A stretch of 64,000 nt of DNA from Chloranthus sessilifolius (lineage: Eukaryota; Streptophyta; Magnoliopsida; Chloranthales; Chloranthaceae): NCBI GenBank assembly GCA_021018995.1, contig CM037585.1:127872831-127936830 (forward strand), read 5' to 3'. Under the pieces are notes generated by a model. The model searched no databases, was not told where the DNA came from, and saw nothing but the letters and a program-made list of their open reading frames with translations. Below, in pieces: positions 1 to 12,410 of the stretch (the first letter of the stretch is position 1; each line of letters opens with the position of its first letter). A program made the translations under genes and the position numbers.

Positions 1-524
1 TAAGCCTTTAATCTATCTTTTTAACTACATTTAACTAATTTTAACCATCAAGACTTATGCATTTAAATCTAATAAGGACTCACCTCAAATCAATCTCTAC
101 AAGGATGGATTGGTTGGTTAAGTAGCTAGGGTTCCAGCTTTTGCTCCCACGAATCCAATCACGTTGAATCCGACATTTATTACTCAATCTTTCCTTCAAT
201 TCAGCCACATTAATTCCTTTTCATTAACTCACCTTGGCTCTCTCTCTCTATCTCTCTTCTTAACTCACTTCACCAACCAAACAATGAAAACTAGGTTATT
301 AAACCCTTATATCCTCTCTCAAGTTTCGGTGTTAAGCATATACACCATAGATAGGTGTACGTGATCATTAACTCACACCATACACTACACTTATGTCAAA
401 TTTACATCACATTAGTTCATCACTTCATGAGTCTACTGTTTGACCATCACTTGGTCAAACCTACGACCAGTCGGGCACAGATCCCGAGGTCACTATTTAA
501 CGCTCAAAATTTTGAGATATTACA
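1..524 (-). repeat. Partial gypsy-type LTR, 5' (sense) end
   Basis: Read on the minus strand the block begins TGTAATATCTCAAAATTTTG, the style of start seen in other long LTRs of this window (near 12405 and at 63882). The far end lies outside the window. It contains CT-rich runs and no coding sequence. Assignment to a Tekay/Del-like Ty3-gypsy family rests on general LTR style only. Confidence 0.45.
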
Positions 525-539
525 AAAAAACCTGTGGAT

Positions 540-2833
540 ATATTGATTTTACACTTAAAATATTCTAGCACTTGTTTTGAAAATTTGCACTTACATTGGC
601 CAAAGGGTCTAGTTTGACCCATTAAATTAAGCGAACCACAGAAGTATGATTCGAGGCCCGTCGATTTAAATAAAGATTATTTGGCCTTCTGTTAAATCGA
701 TGGTCAAATTTTGATTATAATAAACAAACCTCGATCTTTGCACTACAACATAACCACAAAAATTTTTGGACTTTATGCTTATGACGCCTTAGTCTAAGGT
801 CTGATTTGGCCCTTTTAGATCTCAGGTTTTGGGTCGAATCATGTCAATGGTCAAAACCCACTTTTTCTATGACACCACATGGTTATCAAACCCGATGTCC
901 TATATCCAATTTTATTCAAATCTTTATAATGGACCTTAAATATCGTATAAGCCTTTATGAAAATTGAATCAGTCAAGACCCCTAAACATCATAAAGGTCC
1001 ATGGGCCTTGTGGACCCGTTTAGTCTATGAACCCTTAATGGGCTCGTATACTCAATATAGTTAAACGCGCGTTTTGTAAAATCACTGACTCAAACCTTTT
1101 GAATAAGCTCAACTTACCTTTTAAACTTAGGACAATTATTTAGGTACATCTTCTACCCACGCTATGAAGGTGTACGTACCCCTAAAATTATACGGCAAGG
1201 ATCCGACGGTTGAAACTTGTTTGAGTCATATAAGAGTCGATATTTAGCCAAATTTCACAAACGACCAGTCCGTTTTCATCAGATCGATAAAAGCGATCTT
1301 ATGAGACTAGTCTAGCATCACCTTGTGATACGTTTTTGGTAGTCACGTACCTCCCTTTTTTTAGGTCGCATTATTTTCTCTCTTAATGATGAATGAGGCA
1401 TTCCGAATTACGAGTATTATGATTAGATGTTTTCTTATTATATATTTTATTTTCTCTGTGTGACATTTATCACTTAAAAGTACGTTAGGGCATATGTATG
1501 TTAAGAAAAAAGAATAAGATACGACACACGACTTTTAAGCCTTCGTCACGGTAGGATTTCTTTCACGGTCACGTGGAACTTGGAATGTAGGCATCCATGT
1601 ACGGATACAACCCCTCTATGGTAGTATGGGATGCCACATGAAATACATCCAAGTTACTACGAAACCCATCCTTTGGAAAGCGTAGTTTGTGAGGCCTATC
1701 GCACAGTGGCCCATTCTAATTAAGTTTAAGAAAAGATAGAATATGAATATATTAATATACGAGATATTTAAAAAGTGGGGACTTAAGCCCACGCAAATAT
1801 GAAATCGAGGCGGAGACCTAAGCCCAGAACCGAATAATATTATGATATATTAAGATACGTTATGAAGGCCAGTTAAACATGAATTAAGTTTCTACATATG
1901 TCATGTCTTGCGTATCACCGTAACATTCAACGCCTGCAGCCAAGACGAGTCTTAAGGACACTATAATAGCTTTGTCTCGAACTAAGGGGACATTGTGATT
2001 ACTATGTGTGAACCTCATCGGGCTGGATGGTGATTTATGTTATGATATGGAGTTTAGGTGATTATCTACACGTGGACCTCACGTGATAGGCTCGAGCAGC
2101 AATTCTGGCACAGATAATTTAAATAAGATAAGTAAAATACGAAATACGTTGTGTAGGCGTATTGAGTAATAATAAGACTTTCGATATGACACGTAAGTTA
2201 AGTTGACACGACAAGTAAGAAAAGTAATAAGCATTAGAAGCATCATAATCATTGAAATATATTATATTCTTTCAATTTTATAGTTTTATAGTTATGAAAT
2301 GTTTATGAGAATGATTATTATGTTGTTTATATGAACTTATAAAGGATTCACTTTCACTCACAAGATTGCACCCACGATCACCTGGGTAGATTTTGGTGGA
2401 TCAATTGTGCAACCCACTGAGTTTACGTGACTGAGTAAACTCACCCCACTAAATACTAACAGCTGCAAGTGAAGATATGGACTATACTGTCCGATGGATT
2501 TGATATATTGGAAGATGATACAGATTATAAGGGTGACGACTTGGATGATCAGCTAGACGACGTCAGATATATATTAATTGTTTAGAAAGATCTTCCAGTA
2601 ATTAACTGAACCTCTATTTTTGGTCAGTTTGGTTATTGGACTCAAAATTCAATGTAAGCTTATTAAAGAGAATTTTTAATATAAGAAGAAAGTTTGATTC
2701 ACGATTTCTGGGAGCCCAATTTTATGCAAGATCTAGTAAGATATGTATGTCCGCTTATCGCCTTAACAAGCGTGCGGTGTCAAAATACGAAATTCTAGGC
2801 CCTTGAGATCGGCTAGGATTTTGGGTCGTGACA
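540..2833 (+). repeat. Gypsy-type solo LTR, copy A
   Basis: The right end GGTTCGTGACA-style (here GGGTCGTGACA at 2823-2833) and the preceding ~480 bases match, in reverse, the left end of the LTR at 25962. Shared landmarks are an 'acccactgagtttacgtga' block near 2410, a 'gtccgctta' block near 2750 and a 'ctaggccct' block near 2795. No coding sequence is present. The left border is uncertain: a TG at 544 preceded by TATAT would pair with GATAT after 2833 (4 of 5 bases) as a target duplication. Confidence 0.5.
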
Positions 2834-2835
2834 GA

Positions 2836-3053
2836 TATTTAGATTTGTTTAAATTTGGTATGGAATACTATTTAGTAAATGAGCATTTCCTTCTTAATGT
2901 ATATTTTAAGGACAGTGTTATATGGCAAGCAGGTTTTGTGCAGGCCGCTAACGAGGTGCGACGCAATTGGTTGCAAGTGCAGTAGGGCTAAGTAATGTAA
3001 GTTGAGGCAGCCAGTCACGTCCCGCCACATCAGCCATCAGCCATCTACACTTT
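2836..3053 (+). repeat. 218-bp dispersed duplication, unit 1
   Basis: Nearly the same sequence recurs at 4893-5103, in the same orientation about 2.06 kb downstream. It differs by scattered substitutions and an extra 'cagccat' step near its end. Its left edge coincides with the end of LTR copy A. The short frame inside (2803-2985) is not convincing as a gene. Confidence 0.75.
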
Positions 3054-3304
3054 ATTGAATATATATATATATATATATCGATTTTTCAGCTTAGGGTCGG
3101 TTTTCCATTTATTAGAAATTGATTTCTCTTGTTTGATAACATGGAAGTGTAATTACATAGGTGGAATAAAAATTATGTTATAAAATCAAAGTTTGACCAA
3201 ATATCAAATTTTGATCACAAATAAAAATTTCATTACCAAAATACAAAAAATACAGTAATAAGCATTATCTACCGTCAAGATACACTTATTAAATTTTGAC
3301 TAAA

Positions 3305-3864
3305 AGTCAAACTTTGTCCAATAAAAATGAGACAATGTGTTTTAAAGTTATAAATTAAACAATGATAGCTATTTTTAATTATAGTATTCCACTAATTACA
3401 ATTTATAACTTTTTATAGAAAATCGAACTTTAAAAAAGTCAAGCTTTGACTAAGGAAATATTGTACTAATATGATATAAATTTATGTAGTAGTAGACTCT
3501 ATCTATAAGCAGGTTTCGAATTTGACTAAAAATAAATTTTGTATAAAAGTCAAAGATTGACCAAAAGTCAAAGATTAACCTTTTAGTCAAACTTTGACCA
3601 ATAAAAATGAGGCAATATATTTTAAAGTTAAAAATTAAACAATGATAGATATTTTTAATTATAGTATTCCATTTATTAAAAAATATTAACTTTTTATAGA
3701 AAATCAAACTTTGATAAGAAGTCAAACTTTGGCCAAGGAAAAATTACACTGATACAGTATAAATTTATATAGTAATAGACTCTATCTATAAGTAGGTTTC
3801 GAGTTTGACTAAAATAAATTTTGTGAAAAAGTCAAAGTTTAACTAAAGGTCAAACTATTGACTA
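3305..3864 (+). repeat. 280-bp tandem duplication rich in TTTGAC motifs
   Basis: Two diverged units start with 'agtcaaactttg' at 3305 and 3585. Both units carry direct and inverted copies of AGTCAAACTTTGACC-like words, so the block can fold on itself at several places. A (TA)n run of about 22 bases lies just upstream at 3057-3078. No gene is seen from 3054 to 4892. Confidence 0.7.
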
Positions 3865-4129
3865 AATAAATTGAGATTCTAATATTACATTATAGATCAA
3901 CATGGATTTTTTAGCTATCAAATTGTAGGAGTCAGTTTAATAAAAAGTAAATTTTTAATTAAAATCAAAATTTGACCTTGAAGTCAACTTTTGACCCTTA
4001 GTTGGGATGCCTCATGCCCAACCCAACCAAATCGGTCAAGCTTAAAAATACTCGGTTCAGGCAGGTCGAGTATCAAGTCGATCCGTACCTATGATAGCAC
4101 TGGATAATAATTTTTTATTCACAAAACAT

Positions 4130-4360
4130 AGCCAATTATATGATGGTGTAAGATTTAAATTTTCAAATGACGCCTAGGAGGTGTTATTTACAAATCCACT
4201 TTTTTACATACAGACATGAATTTTTAAGTTCCAATGGATTTATCAAATCCAAATTTAAACACAAAAATATGGAACCAAACGATAGATTTGGATTTAGGAG
4301 ATCCAAATCCAAATCCCCAAATCCAAATCCACGTTCCCAAACATAGCCTTATGGGATTGT
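4130..4360. repeat. Possible degenerate MITE (low support)
   Basis: The stretch near 4250-4350 repeats 'ccaaatccaaat' words and ends with 'cccaaacatagcct', a wording common at the ends of plant MITEs. I could not define both ends or a target duplication. Confidence 0.2.
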
Positions 4361-4892
4361 TTTTGTACTTTATACTTGTTTATTGCCCCTTGGCCTCAAA
4401 GTTTGCCTATTAAAAAAATCAAAGCTAGAACAATGTTTTGAGATCATATGAAGCTCGACATGATGTTAAAGTACCCATCTAAGATACTCCGGTAAGTACC
4501 CTCATCGGACTCCAAAGTTCCCATGGAGCTCAAGTGGCATCCACACCAAAGTAATGTTGCTTAGATCATTTTGAAAAACAAAATAATTCAAAAACACTAC
4601 CACCAAATTTATTTTTTTAAGCTTAAAATATGGTTATTGATTTATAGTCTAAATTTGACTTTCAATTTTAAATTTGGTTTCAATTTTTTTCTTAAAATTG
4701 ATCAGCAGGGACTACCAATGCATGCCATAGAGTTTTGTGCAGCTCTTCTTTCCTTTTTGAAGAAAACGTTAATATATGCATCTTTAGGAGTAAATCATAT
4801 AATATTTCTATGGTGTTTGTAATTTTTGAATACTTTTTATTAGAAAGTTTTCAGTTTTATGCATTTTATAATATTGACTTTTTGAAGTTTGG

Positions 4893-5103
4893 TATTTAGA
4901 TTTGTTTAAATTTGGTATGGAATACTAATTAGTAAATGAGCCTTTCCTTCTTAATGTATACTTTAAGGACAGTGTTATATGGCAAGCAGGTTTTGTGCAG
5001 GCCGCTGACGAGGCATGATGTAATTGGCTGCAAGTGCAGTAGGGCTAAGCAATATAAGTTGAGGCAGCCAGTCACGTCACGCCACATCAGCCATCTACAC
5101 TTT
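4893..5103 (+). repeat. 218-bp dispersed duplication, unit 2
   Basis: This is the second copy of the segment at 2836-3053. The region from 5104 to 5647 shows no gene or repeat that I can name. Confidence 0.75.
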
Positions 5104-5647
5104 TCCTGTACAAAACCTGTCTGCCATTTGTAATTTTTTATATTTTAATGCTTAATTGAATCATTAACTAAATGGCTATGCATGAAAGTTTGCACATGAT
5201 AACATGTAATCTTATAGATGGCCTTAAAAACCATGATCAATGCTTTCAATTGATTTGACTATTTTAACGGATTATAATCTAATATCAAGATTGTTTGGGT
5301 CCACATTTTTATTTTTAAGGTTTTATTCTTTAGCAATTATTCTGACATGTAGGGCGATTTGGCTTGTGCATCTTGTAGACCATGTGATATATTGAATTGG
5401 GCCAACATACGCCAACAAAAAAAAATTACATCAAATTTGATGTAATCTAGCGCATTGTGGGGAATCCAATTTGATTCGTTTGACCAAACCACGTAGATTT
5501 TCTATACTTTGTTAATTTCCAAACTCTATCCTTCTTAGAAGGTTTTTGGGGATCATGATTTCCAAGAACTCAAAGGTGATGAAAAAGTTTAATCAGCTAA
5601 CTATTCCCTCAATAATCCAAGAACGGTTAAAAATCAATGAGTTTAAT

Positions 5648-5941
5648 CGGTTTAGTCTCACATTGGATATGGGAAAAATCTTAATTTTGGGCTATATGTG
5701 ATGGGGGGAGGGGGGTGGTTTTAGGCCCAAAATTAGACAATATTGTGGCATATGGATATGGGTTGTCATAGAATGGTATCAGAGTCGAAGACGGCTCTTT
5801 TATAAGATGAGAGATTGTAACAGTCCCATATTGGATAAGAGAAAAGTCCTGACCTGAGTTATATGTGATTGCGGATGCTACATGTAATGACGTGTTTTGA
5901 GTGGGAATAATTTAAGCCCAAAACCAAACAATATTGTGACA
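5648..5941 (+). mobile_element. TRIM (tiny LTR retrotransposon)
   Basis: Two imperfect direct repeats (about 5648-5750 and 5816-5941) both run from 'gtc(t/c)ca(c/t)attgga' to 'caatattgtg', with the shared words 'gctatatgtgat'/'gttatatgtgat' and 'ggcccaaaa'/'agcccaaaa'. The second begins TGTAACAG and ends GTGACA. Between them lie only about 65 bases with a primer-binding site TGGTATCAGAG at 5774, complementary to initiator-Met tRNA. Short LTRs, a PBS and no coding capacity define a TRIM. Confidence 0.7.
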
Positions 5942-6359
5942 TTTTCTTTGAGCCAAAGAAGATTTAAATTCCATGTAAATTTGTTTTTTCAAAATCTTCA
6001 GCTTTTGCCCAAATATGGATGCATGTTCTTCTAAATAAAATTTAAGACCCCAAAGAGACAATTTTTAAGCTTTGGTGAATGCATGGATGTCATCCGCAAC
6101 AAGCTGAAGATGGCTTGGGCTAGTGGAACCTGCGGAAACCAAAATTTTCATCTATAATTTTTAAAAGAATACCTAAAATGTACTTAATTCTAATTTCTTA
6201 AGTAAATATATAATAATAGAAGCGTTGACATAATTTCAACTCCTAATACTAAGAACAGGTTTATCCTCTACGTAATAATAATAATTGATAAATAAATAAA
6301 ATAACTTATTATATTTAAGATTTTTTTTTTTTTGATCGATATATATATATTTAAGATTT

Positions 6360-6610
6360 CACTTATGACATGCCCGAACTTGACTCATACCCGACTGGGA
6401 CTAATGGGTTGTTTATGGATCTTCCAAGACCCGGACCATGGACCCAAAACTTGAAAGGGTGCACATATTTACAGTAGGACCCAACCCAAATCCAAAATGG
6501 GCAAGGTGATCTGGGTTCAAATTCTTGACCGGATTCATTAATGGGATGAATACATGGAACCACGGACCCGAACTCGACTCGAACTAACTATACCCATGGA
6601 CACCCGTACG
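6360..6610. repeat. Degenerate transposon end rich in 'gacccgaac' words
   Basis: Repeated words such as gacccggacc and gaactcgactcgaac, and an end-like 'acccatggacaccc', recall the GC-rich subterminal zones of plant hAT elements. No target duplication was found, and no gene is seen. Confidence 0.25.
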
Positions 6611-6639
6611 AACTTTGCAAGCAGACTAATAAGACGGTA

Positions 6640-7014
6640 GAGCAGCTCCAAAGCAATTCTTCAAATCCAATGTTGCCCTTGGAACGGCTTCTTTTGGTCT
6701 TTGAAGAGCTTCTTGCCCCGTTTTAACCCACTCTTCAAACCCAACATGGATCAGATGACTGGTTTTTACTGTTCAAATTTGAAGAGCCAATATTCACTCT
6801 TCAAAATCAAATATAATCTTATTTTAATAAAAAATAGGACTATTAATTAGAGAAAGAAATTAAAAAAAAAACAAAAAATATATAATATTTTAGATTTAAA
6901 GAGAATGGTTGGAGAGACACCATCTCCGTCTCTTCAAATTCAAACCCACTCTTCAAATATGGGTCACATAGCTAGTCCAATGGCTAGTTTTGAAGAACTG
7001 CTTTGGAGATGCTC
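6640..7014. mobile_element. PIF/Harbinger-type MITE, copy 1
   Basis: Ends are inverted: GAGCAGCTCCAAAGCA at the left and CTTTGGAGATGCTC at the right, with TAA following the right end (left flank GTA, a changed TAA). The interior has repeated 'cttcaaat' words. A second copy is at 40403. The internal short frame is not a gene. Confidence 0.7.
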
Positions 7015-8382
7015 TAAAGCATCCCCATATGTTTATTTTACGTCAATGGGTCTAACCCCCTCAAACCTCCATATTATTTTCTTGCTACTTTGGTATTCTC
7101 ATTTGTGCCTATATACCCTCACTTTAAGCTAGTGTTCTAAGTCCAATTGATCCTTCAATTTGATGGTAGAAGTTTCTATTTTGGTGGCCAGCACTATGGT
7201 CAATCCATTGACCGGTGAATGGTATAAGATCAATATTGAAATGTGTAATTGCTAATTTGGTGAATTTGAAGAGAATAAGCAACTAATATTTAAGTTTTTT
7301 AGTTATGGCATGATTGTGATTTTTAATCACAATATAATTAATAATTTAAGTCTTTAATGGGAAATGACTCTTTGATTATAAATATAAGGGGTGTTTGGTC
7401 CCAACGATTGCTCGATATAATTCAATCCTCCCTATTAGCTAAAGCATCCCCATTGTGCTAAGAGATATTAAGAGCGAGGAGATCGTTGAAGATCGACAAC
7501 CCATTATTAATGACTTACACTCAAGGTGCGCACATATATTTTAATTTATGGGTTGTTGATTTATTATTTTTTGATTGATCATGCGCCTAAATTCTAGGGC
7601 ACACTTTGGATGGTCAGATCAATAGATCCATTCAGATCCATCAATTGGTATTAGAGCCTAGTTTTGACATATGATCGATTGAAATCTATGAAAGTTAGAG
7701 TTTTATATATTCGGCATGTAAAGATGATGCCTCCGAAGTTCCATTATTCGATATTCTTACATTTTTGTCGAATAAGTGGATGAGATTCATCCAATAACGC
7801 CTCGACCTTGGGAGATGCACGAATATTATGAGCACGCGACTAAGTATAAGTAAAATCTTGACTTCCCATGAATTTGATGCTCAAAATAATCATAAATAAC
7901 TGTGTACCTCCTTGAGGCTTGGCCTTTTGGCAAAAGCAGATTGGACCGGGCACCACCTCAAGTACCCAATATGAAACTCATATGTACTCAAATAAATATG
8001 TGTTAGGCCGGGTACATAGTGCACGGTGCACGACCCTACATTCATGCGCATGTTAGACTTGGGCACCTAATACCATCCTGTCTTGGCTTAATAAGCCTTA
8101 GATGATCAGAAGTTCTACCATAAGGCAATCTCTAAGCTTGACTTATCCACTTTGGAGCCCGCTATATGGGTTAAATTATAACTAATGCAATTTTTATGTT
8201 TACTCAGGATTCATTAAACTATATTTTTAGTTTAGAAGTCTATCTGCCAAGTGCCAGCTCATCGTCGGTCGGTTTGATGATGCGACATGGAAGAAGAGAC
8301 CTATTGGATTTTGTACGAAAGAAGAAGACCTCCTGAAAAGGAAACTTTTGGTTTTTTCTCATTAATTAATATTATTAATCAA
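7015..8382. other. No gene recognised
   Basis: Non-coding, AT-rich. The part at 7123-7165 is shared with 40738-40790, showing that both Harbinger MITE copies sit in the same older repeat. Nothing else could be named. Confidence 0.5.
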
Positions 8383-8397
8383 TTATACTCGTCTCCA

Positions 8398-8610
8398 AAC
8401 CTCAAGGGGTTAGGTGAGCTGGCCAGGTACTTGCTTCCAAAAGCAGGAGACCTGAGTTCGAATCTCTTCCCCACCTTGAGGCCATCCTAGGGATTTATAT
8501 ACTGTGTTGACCCGACATGTGCTGAATTTGGGGTGCGCATGTGTCCCTGGGATTAGGCGGGTGCTCTAAGAGGCCCGAATACCTAGGTTATAAAAAAAAA
8601 AAAAAAAAAA
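8398..8610 (+). mobile_element. tRNA-derived SINE
   Basis: The head has a tRNA-like A box (TAGGTGAGCTGG near 8409) and a clear B box (GAGTTCGAATCTC near 8453), the internal promoter of RNA polymerase III. The element ends in a run of 19 A. It is flanked by a 15-bp target duplication, 8383-8397 and 8611-8625, with one mismatch (ttatactCgtctcca / ttatactGgtctcca). These are the hallmarks of a SINE copied by LINE machinery, and the near-perfect duplication suggests a fairly recent insertion. Confidence 0.85.
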
Positions 8611-8649
8611 TTATACTGGTCTCCATTTATCCCATGTGTAATGGGGACA

Positions 8650-8860
8650 CCAAAGTTGGTGCTTCCCATATAAGCTTAAGACCCGACCAGGTTTGTGACC
8701 CAGCCCGATCGATAACGGACTCGGGTCATGACCCAGTCCAGCCCATGGTCCGATCCAGCCCATTCCTAGCCCATAATACATGACCCGATTCAGCCCGTTA
8801 AACACTACCCGTTTGTCCTTAAGGCCCAATTGTGACCCGTATTATTCCTTATTCTTTTCG
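8650..8860. repeat. Subterminal-repeat debris ('gacccag/agccca')
   Basis: Many copies of 'gacccgat' and 'cagccca' on the same strand resemble the subterminal part of a plant hAT element such as that at 26803. No ends were found. Confidence 0.25.
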
Positions 8861-9774
8861 GGTCAATTCTGGGCTATCTATAAGTCTGATTTTCAGACAT
8901 TATAAATGAATTTTAACTTTCTCGGACATTTTGAATCTATTTTTGAGGTCTATTTTTGATAATGAGCTCTTTGTTGTGACGTTTTCTTTCTTGATCTGAT
9001 ATATTTTTTTATAATTTTTCATCGGATAATTATTATATATTTGAGTGCCTTTAATTAAAGTTGGGTATTAGAGGTTGTGTTCTAGCCCATGGCTAGTATT
9101 TACATAATGTTACCTATGATTATTATTATTTTTGGGCACTTACTCACAACATGAGCTAGATTTAGCTACTTGCATTTCTTAAGTGGCTTATTTTTTTTAT
9201 CATTGTTTAACCATTTTTGTAATCATCTGAAATATTATCAAACCCAAATAGAAAATATGGCTTGGAAAGATTCTTCTGCCCAACGATGATGATCTTTCCT
9301 AGTGCCGTAATTTTTATAGTGAGGTTTATTTTTATCAAAGACCGTGTTACAAATTCAGTGAACGTGTATAGTAAACGTTGATATCACAACTTAAGGGATT
9401 ACTTCTGTCCAACGGTGATAAATCACTTAATGTTGTGTGATGGCTGTATTTTTACTATTCATTATTTTGTATACGGGTACTACTAGCGTGTTATGACTCA
9501 ACCCAACGAAGGATTATTACGACGCAATTAGTACCATAATCATTAATGTAGATGAAGGAAGCGGCTAGTGTATTATGACTCGACCCAACAAAGGATTATA
9601 ATGATATAAATTACTTTTTAATAAAACCACATTGGTTTTAATTTCTGTTATATTCTTTGACATATTCTAACTCTTGCGTCACATACTATAATTATAACCT
9701 TGTAGAATTGATAGTTACTATAACTGTATGTGGACATAATAAAGCCCTTAATTATTATGCAGCATTGAACTCGT

Positions 9775-10118
9775 CTTCTATTACTAATATGATTGTGGAA
9801 ATTGAACTTTTGAGTGGCTCGAATTATGGCAAATGAAAGGAACAAGTTGTAATTGTTCTAGGCTGCATGGATCTTGACTATGCTATACGATCTGATAAAC
9901 CTAAGCTGCTCACCGCGGATGCCTCAGCTGAGGATCTGACAGTGAATAATGCGGATTTAAAAAAATGGGATAGATCAAATCGTATGAGCCTCATGATCAT
10001 AAAGAGTTTCATTACTGATGCGATCCGGGGAGGTATTCCTGACTCACACAATGCAAATGAATAAATGCAAGTCATTCAAGAACAATTTTAGGGGACTTCT
10101 AAGGTAGTTGCCAGTAGT
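9775..10118 (+). pseudogene. copia gag, first part
   Basis: The translation contains LLSGSNYGK, then CMDLDYAIRSDKP and KKWDRSNRMSLMIIK, matching the amino half of plant copia Gag, which builds the virus-like particle. In-frame stops follow SNYGK, NANE and the EQF motif. Gag is interrupted at 10119 by the solo LTR and resumes at 12411. Confidence 0.75.
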
Positions 10119-10123
10119 CTTAT

Positions 10124-12405
10124 TGTAATAGCTCGGATTTTGGTACCCAAAAACACGTGCCATCAGCACGGCCCTTCAGGCCTGGCCCCTGAAGTCCATA
10201 CGGAACATTGGTATAACCAAGCAACAACTACTCAAAATAAGATAGACTAATCTAAAGCAAAAGCTCAAAAGACAGTTCTTCTTCCATGCCAACGCATGAA
10301 CAGAAGAACCGACCCGAACCATTGGTGATAAACAGATCACCCCAGATGGTTCGCTAAAAAGAATATATCATTTAATTATATTATTTCAAAAAATAAGGCT
10401 TGACATACCAAGCCATATAGAAATGCTCTCAAAATAACTCTCAAGTTCACACGGGTCCTCTAGAAGAAGTCCTCAAGATGAGGCTCCAACTCTTCCCCGG
10501 GCACGTAATCTGAATCCCCCGGATCTACGTCTCCCGAAGCCTCGGCCACAGCAAGCAATAGACCTGCGGCGTATAGTCTAAAGGGGTGAGCTACATCCTA
10601 GCTGAATAGGAAAACAATAAGTGAACATATAAATTAAGCTCTCATATATATTCTAAAACAGTTTAAAAGCATGATTAATCTGATGAAATTACTGAGAAAA
10701 CATTTTAAACCACTGAAATGATATACTTGATGCAACTGTTACTTTACTTGTGTTTGTTCATTCTCAACTTACTGGTATTGGACACTAATTCGGCATAATC
10801 ACTTAAATCTTAACTTAAACAATCCCTAACTTACTATAGAGTTGGGCGCCCGATGGAATACCCTCCATCATTTTCTAAATAGATAGTTGTCATATTTGTT
10901 TCTTTCTTGGATACTACTCAGGTCCCTTTCTCATAGGCGACGAGATTTTCTAGCCTCATACTCACATCCCTAGGATACCAAACTGGTGTACGGATTGGTC
11001 GTCGTACCAATCACGGATATCCTGCCGAGTCAGTCGTGGGTATCCTGCCATGTCGATGGGATATTCTGTTCAAACCTCAAATAATAAAGATATCAAATGT
11101 GTACTACATATAGTTGTTCACCGTATAATTATGCTAATTTTAGTATATTAGGCCTTATCAACTTTTCTTTTACTTCACCGATAGATTTCATATGTATCCC
11201 TGGGATGCCACTGGCTCAACGCATTACTTAGATGCACATTATCACAATTTCATGTTCCTTGCGGATCTTATGAGTTTATTTAGCATTCACACACACACCC
11301 ATACTCTTTGAAATCATATTTTGATGCATAAAGGTTCATATGAATCACTCTACATACATGCTTTCAAAATTAAAATATATGTTCAAGGTGTTCTCTACCT
11401 CAATGCGAAACCATCACTTGACGCATCACTATCCCCTGGGGAAATCAAGTGCCTCAAACTATGTCAAACCTACATTACATGTGACAAAATATTCTTAGAA
11501 AGTCCCCCCTAAAAATCTCAGAATCCAAAGCTTCCAAGAACACTAAAAATAAACTAAAATTGCATGTAGTACCTCGCGGGAGCGAACACTATTCATCGCG
11601 CGAGCGATTATAAGCGAGGTATCATCTTCGCTCGAGCGTTTCAAAACGAGGCATCTGTAGCTTACGCGAACCCTCGCTCGCACGAGCCTTCCCTTCACAA
11701 AGGCGTCTCGCTCGAGCGAGTCCAGAACATAGTTTATACTTATATTTTGTAATCCTCCTCACGCGAGCGAGCTATTTAAACCGCTCGAGCGATGAGCGAT
11801 AATAATTAATGCTCGATTAGTTCGAGAATTAATTTTCTACTTTATTTAATACCCTATTAATGTCAAAAATGATCCAACTAACAATTTATACTTTATTTAA
11901 AGCACATATAATCATTAAAACATACCTTAGATTAAGGAATCTCTTTTAGATTCGATCCAAGATCCACCATACCAATGAGGGTTTCAAAACCCTTCTTCCA
12001 ATCCTTTTTCTCTTAATCCTTAACTAGCTCACCACCTTTAGATCTTCTTCAATCCCAACCCTATCTCTTCATCATCTCAAGCATTAAAGATCTAAAAGAT
12101 GAATGTCCCTCTCATCCAAGGAATGTCTATGCATATATCTTCTCTTCACCAACCCTTCCTTCTTCTTTCTCTCTATCTCACTTTCTCTATTTGCCCTAGA
12201 ACAAAATGTGTGGGAGACCTTTTCCCCCCTTTCTCTACTTGCTTTGACTAGTGTGCTAACCACATACACTCTTATATGATTTTGCACCCACATAGCTCAC
12301 CTATTGAACATATACATTTAAAGTGTATATAGTAATTGTGGTTCCCTTGTGAACCACAAACACCCATGCGGACGTACACAGTTCCCCAAAACTTGGGTTA
12401 TTACA
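10124..12405 (-). repeat. Gypsy-type solo LTR with perfect 5-bp TSD
   Basis: It begins TGTAATAG and ends GGGTTATTACA, and is flanked by CTTAT on both sides (10119-10123 and 12406-12410). The target is the gag frame of the copia element. Orientation is taken from similarity in layout to LTR copies A and B, with the 'gggtgagct' block near the left end. No internal retrotransposon domains are present, so it is a solo LTR left by recombination. Short frames inside are not genes. Confidence 0.85.
11575..11800. repeat. Cluster of CGCTCGAGCG-like palindromes
   Basis: At least seven words of the type TCGCTCGAGCGA or TCGCGCGAGCGA are spaced 20-60 bases apart. Each is a near-perfect palindrome. The cluster is far richer in CG than its surroundings. 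A similar cluster lies in a copia LTR at 17985-18165. Confidence 0.7.
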
Positions 12406-12410
12406 CTTAT

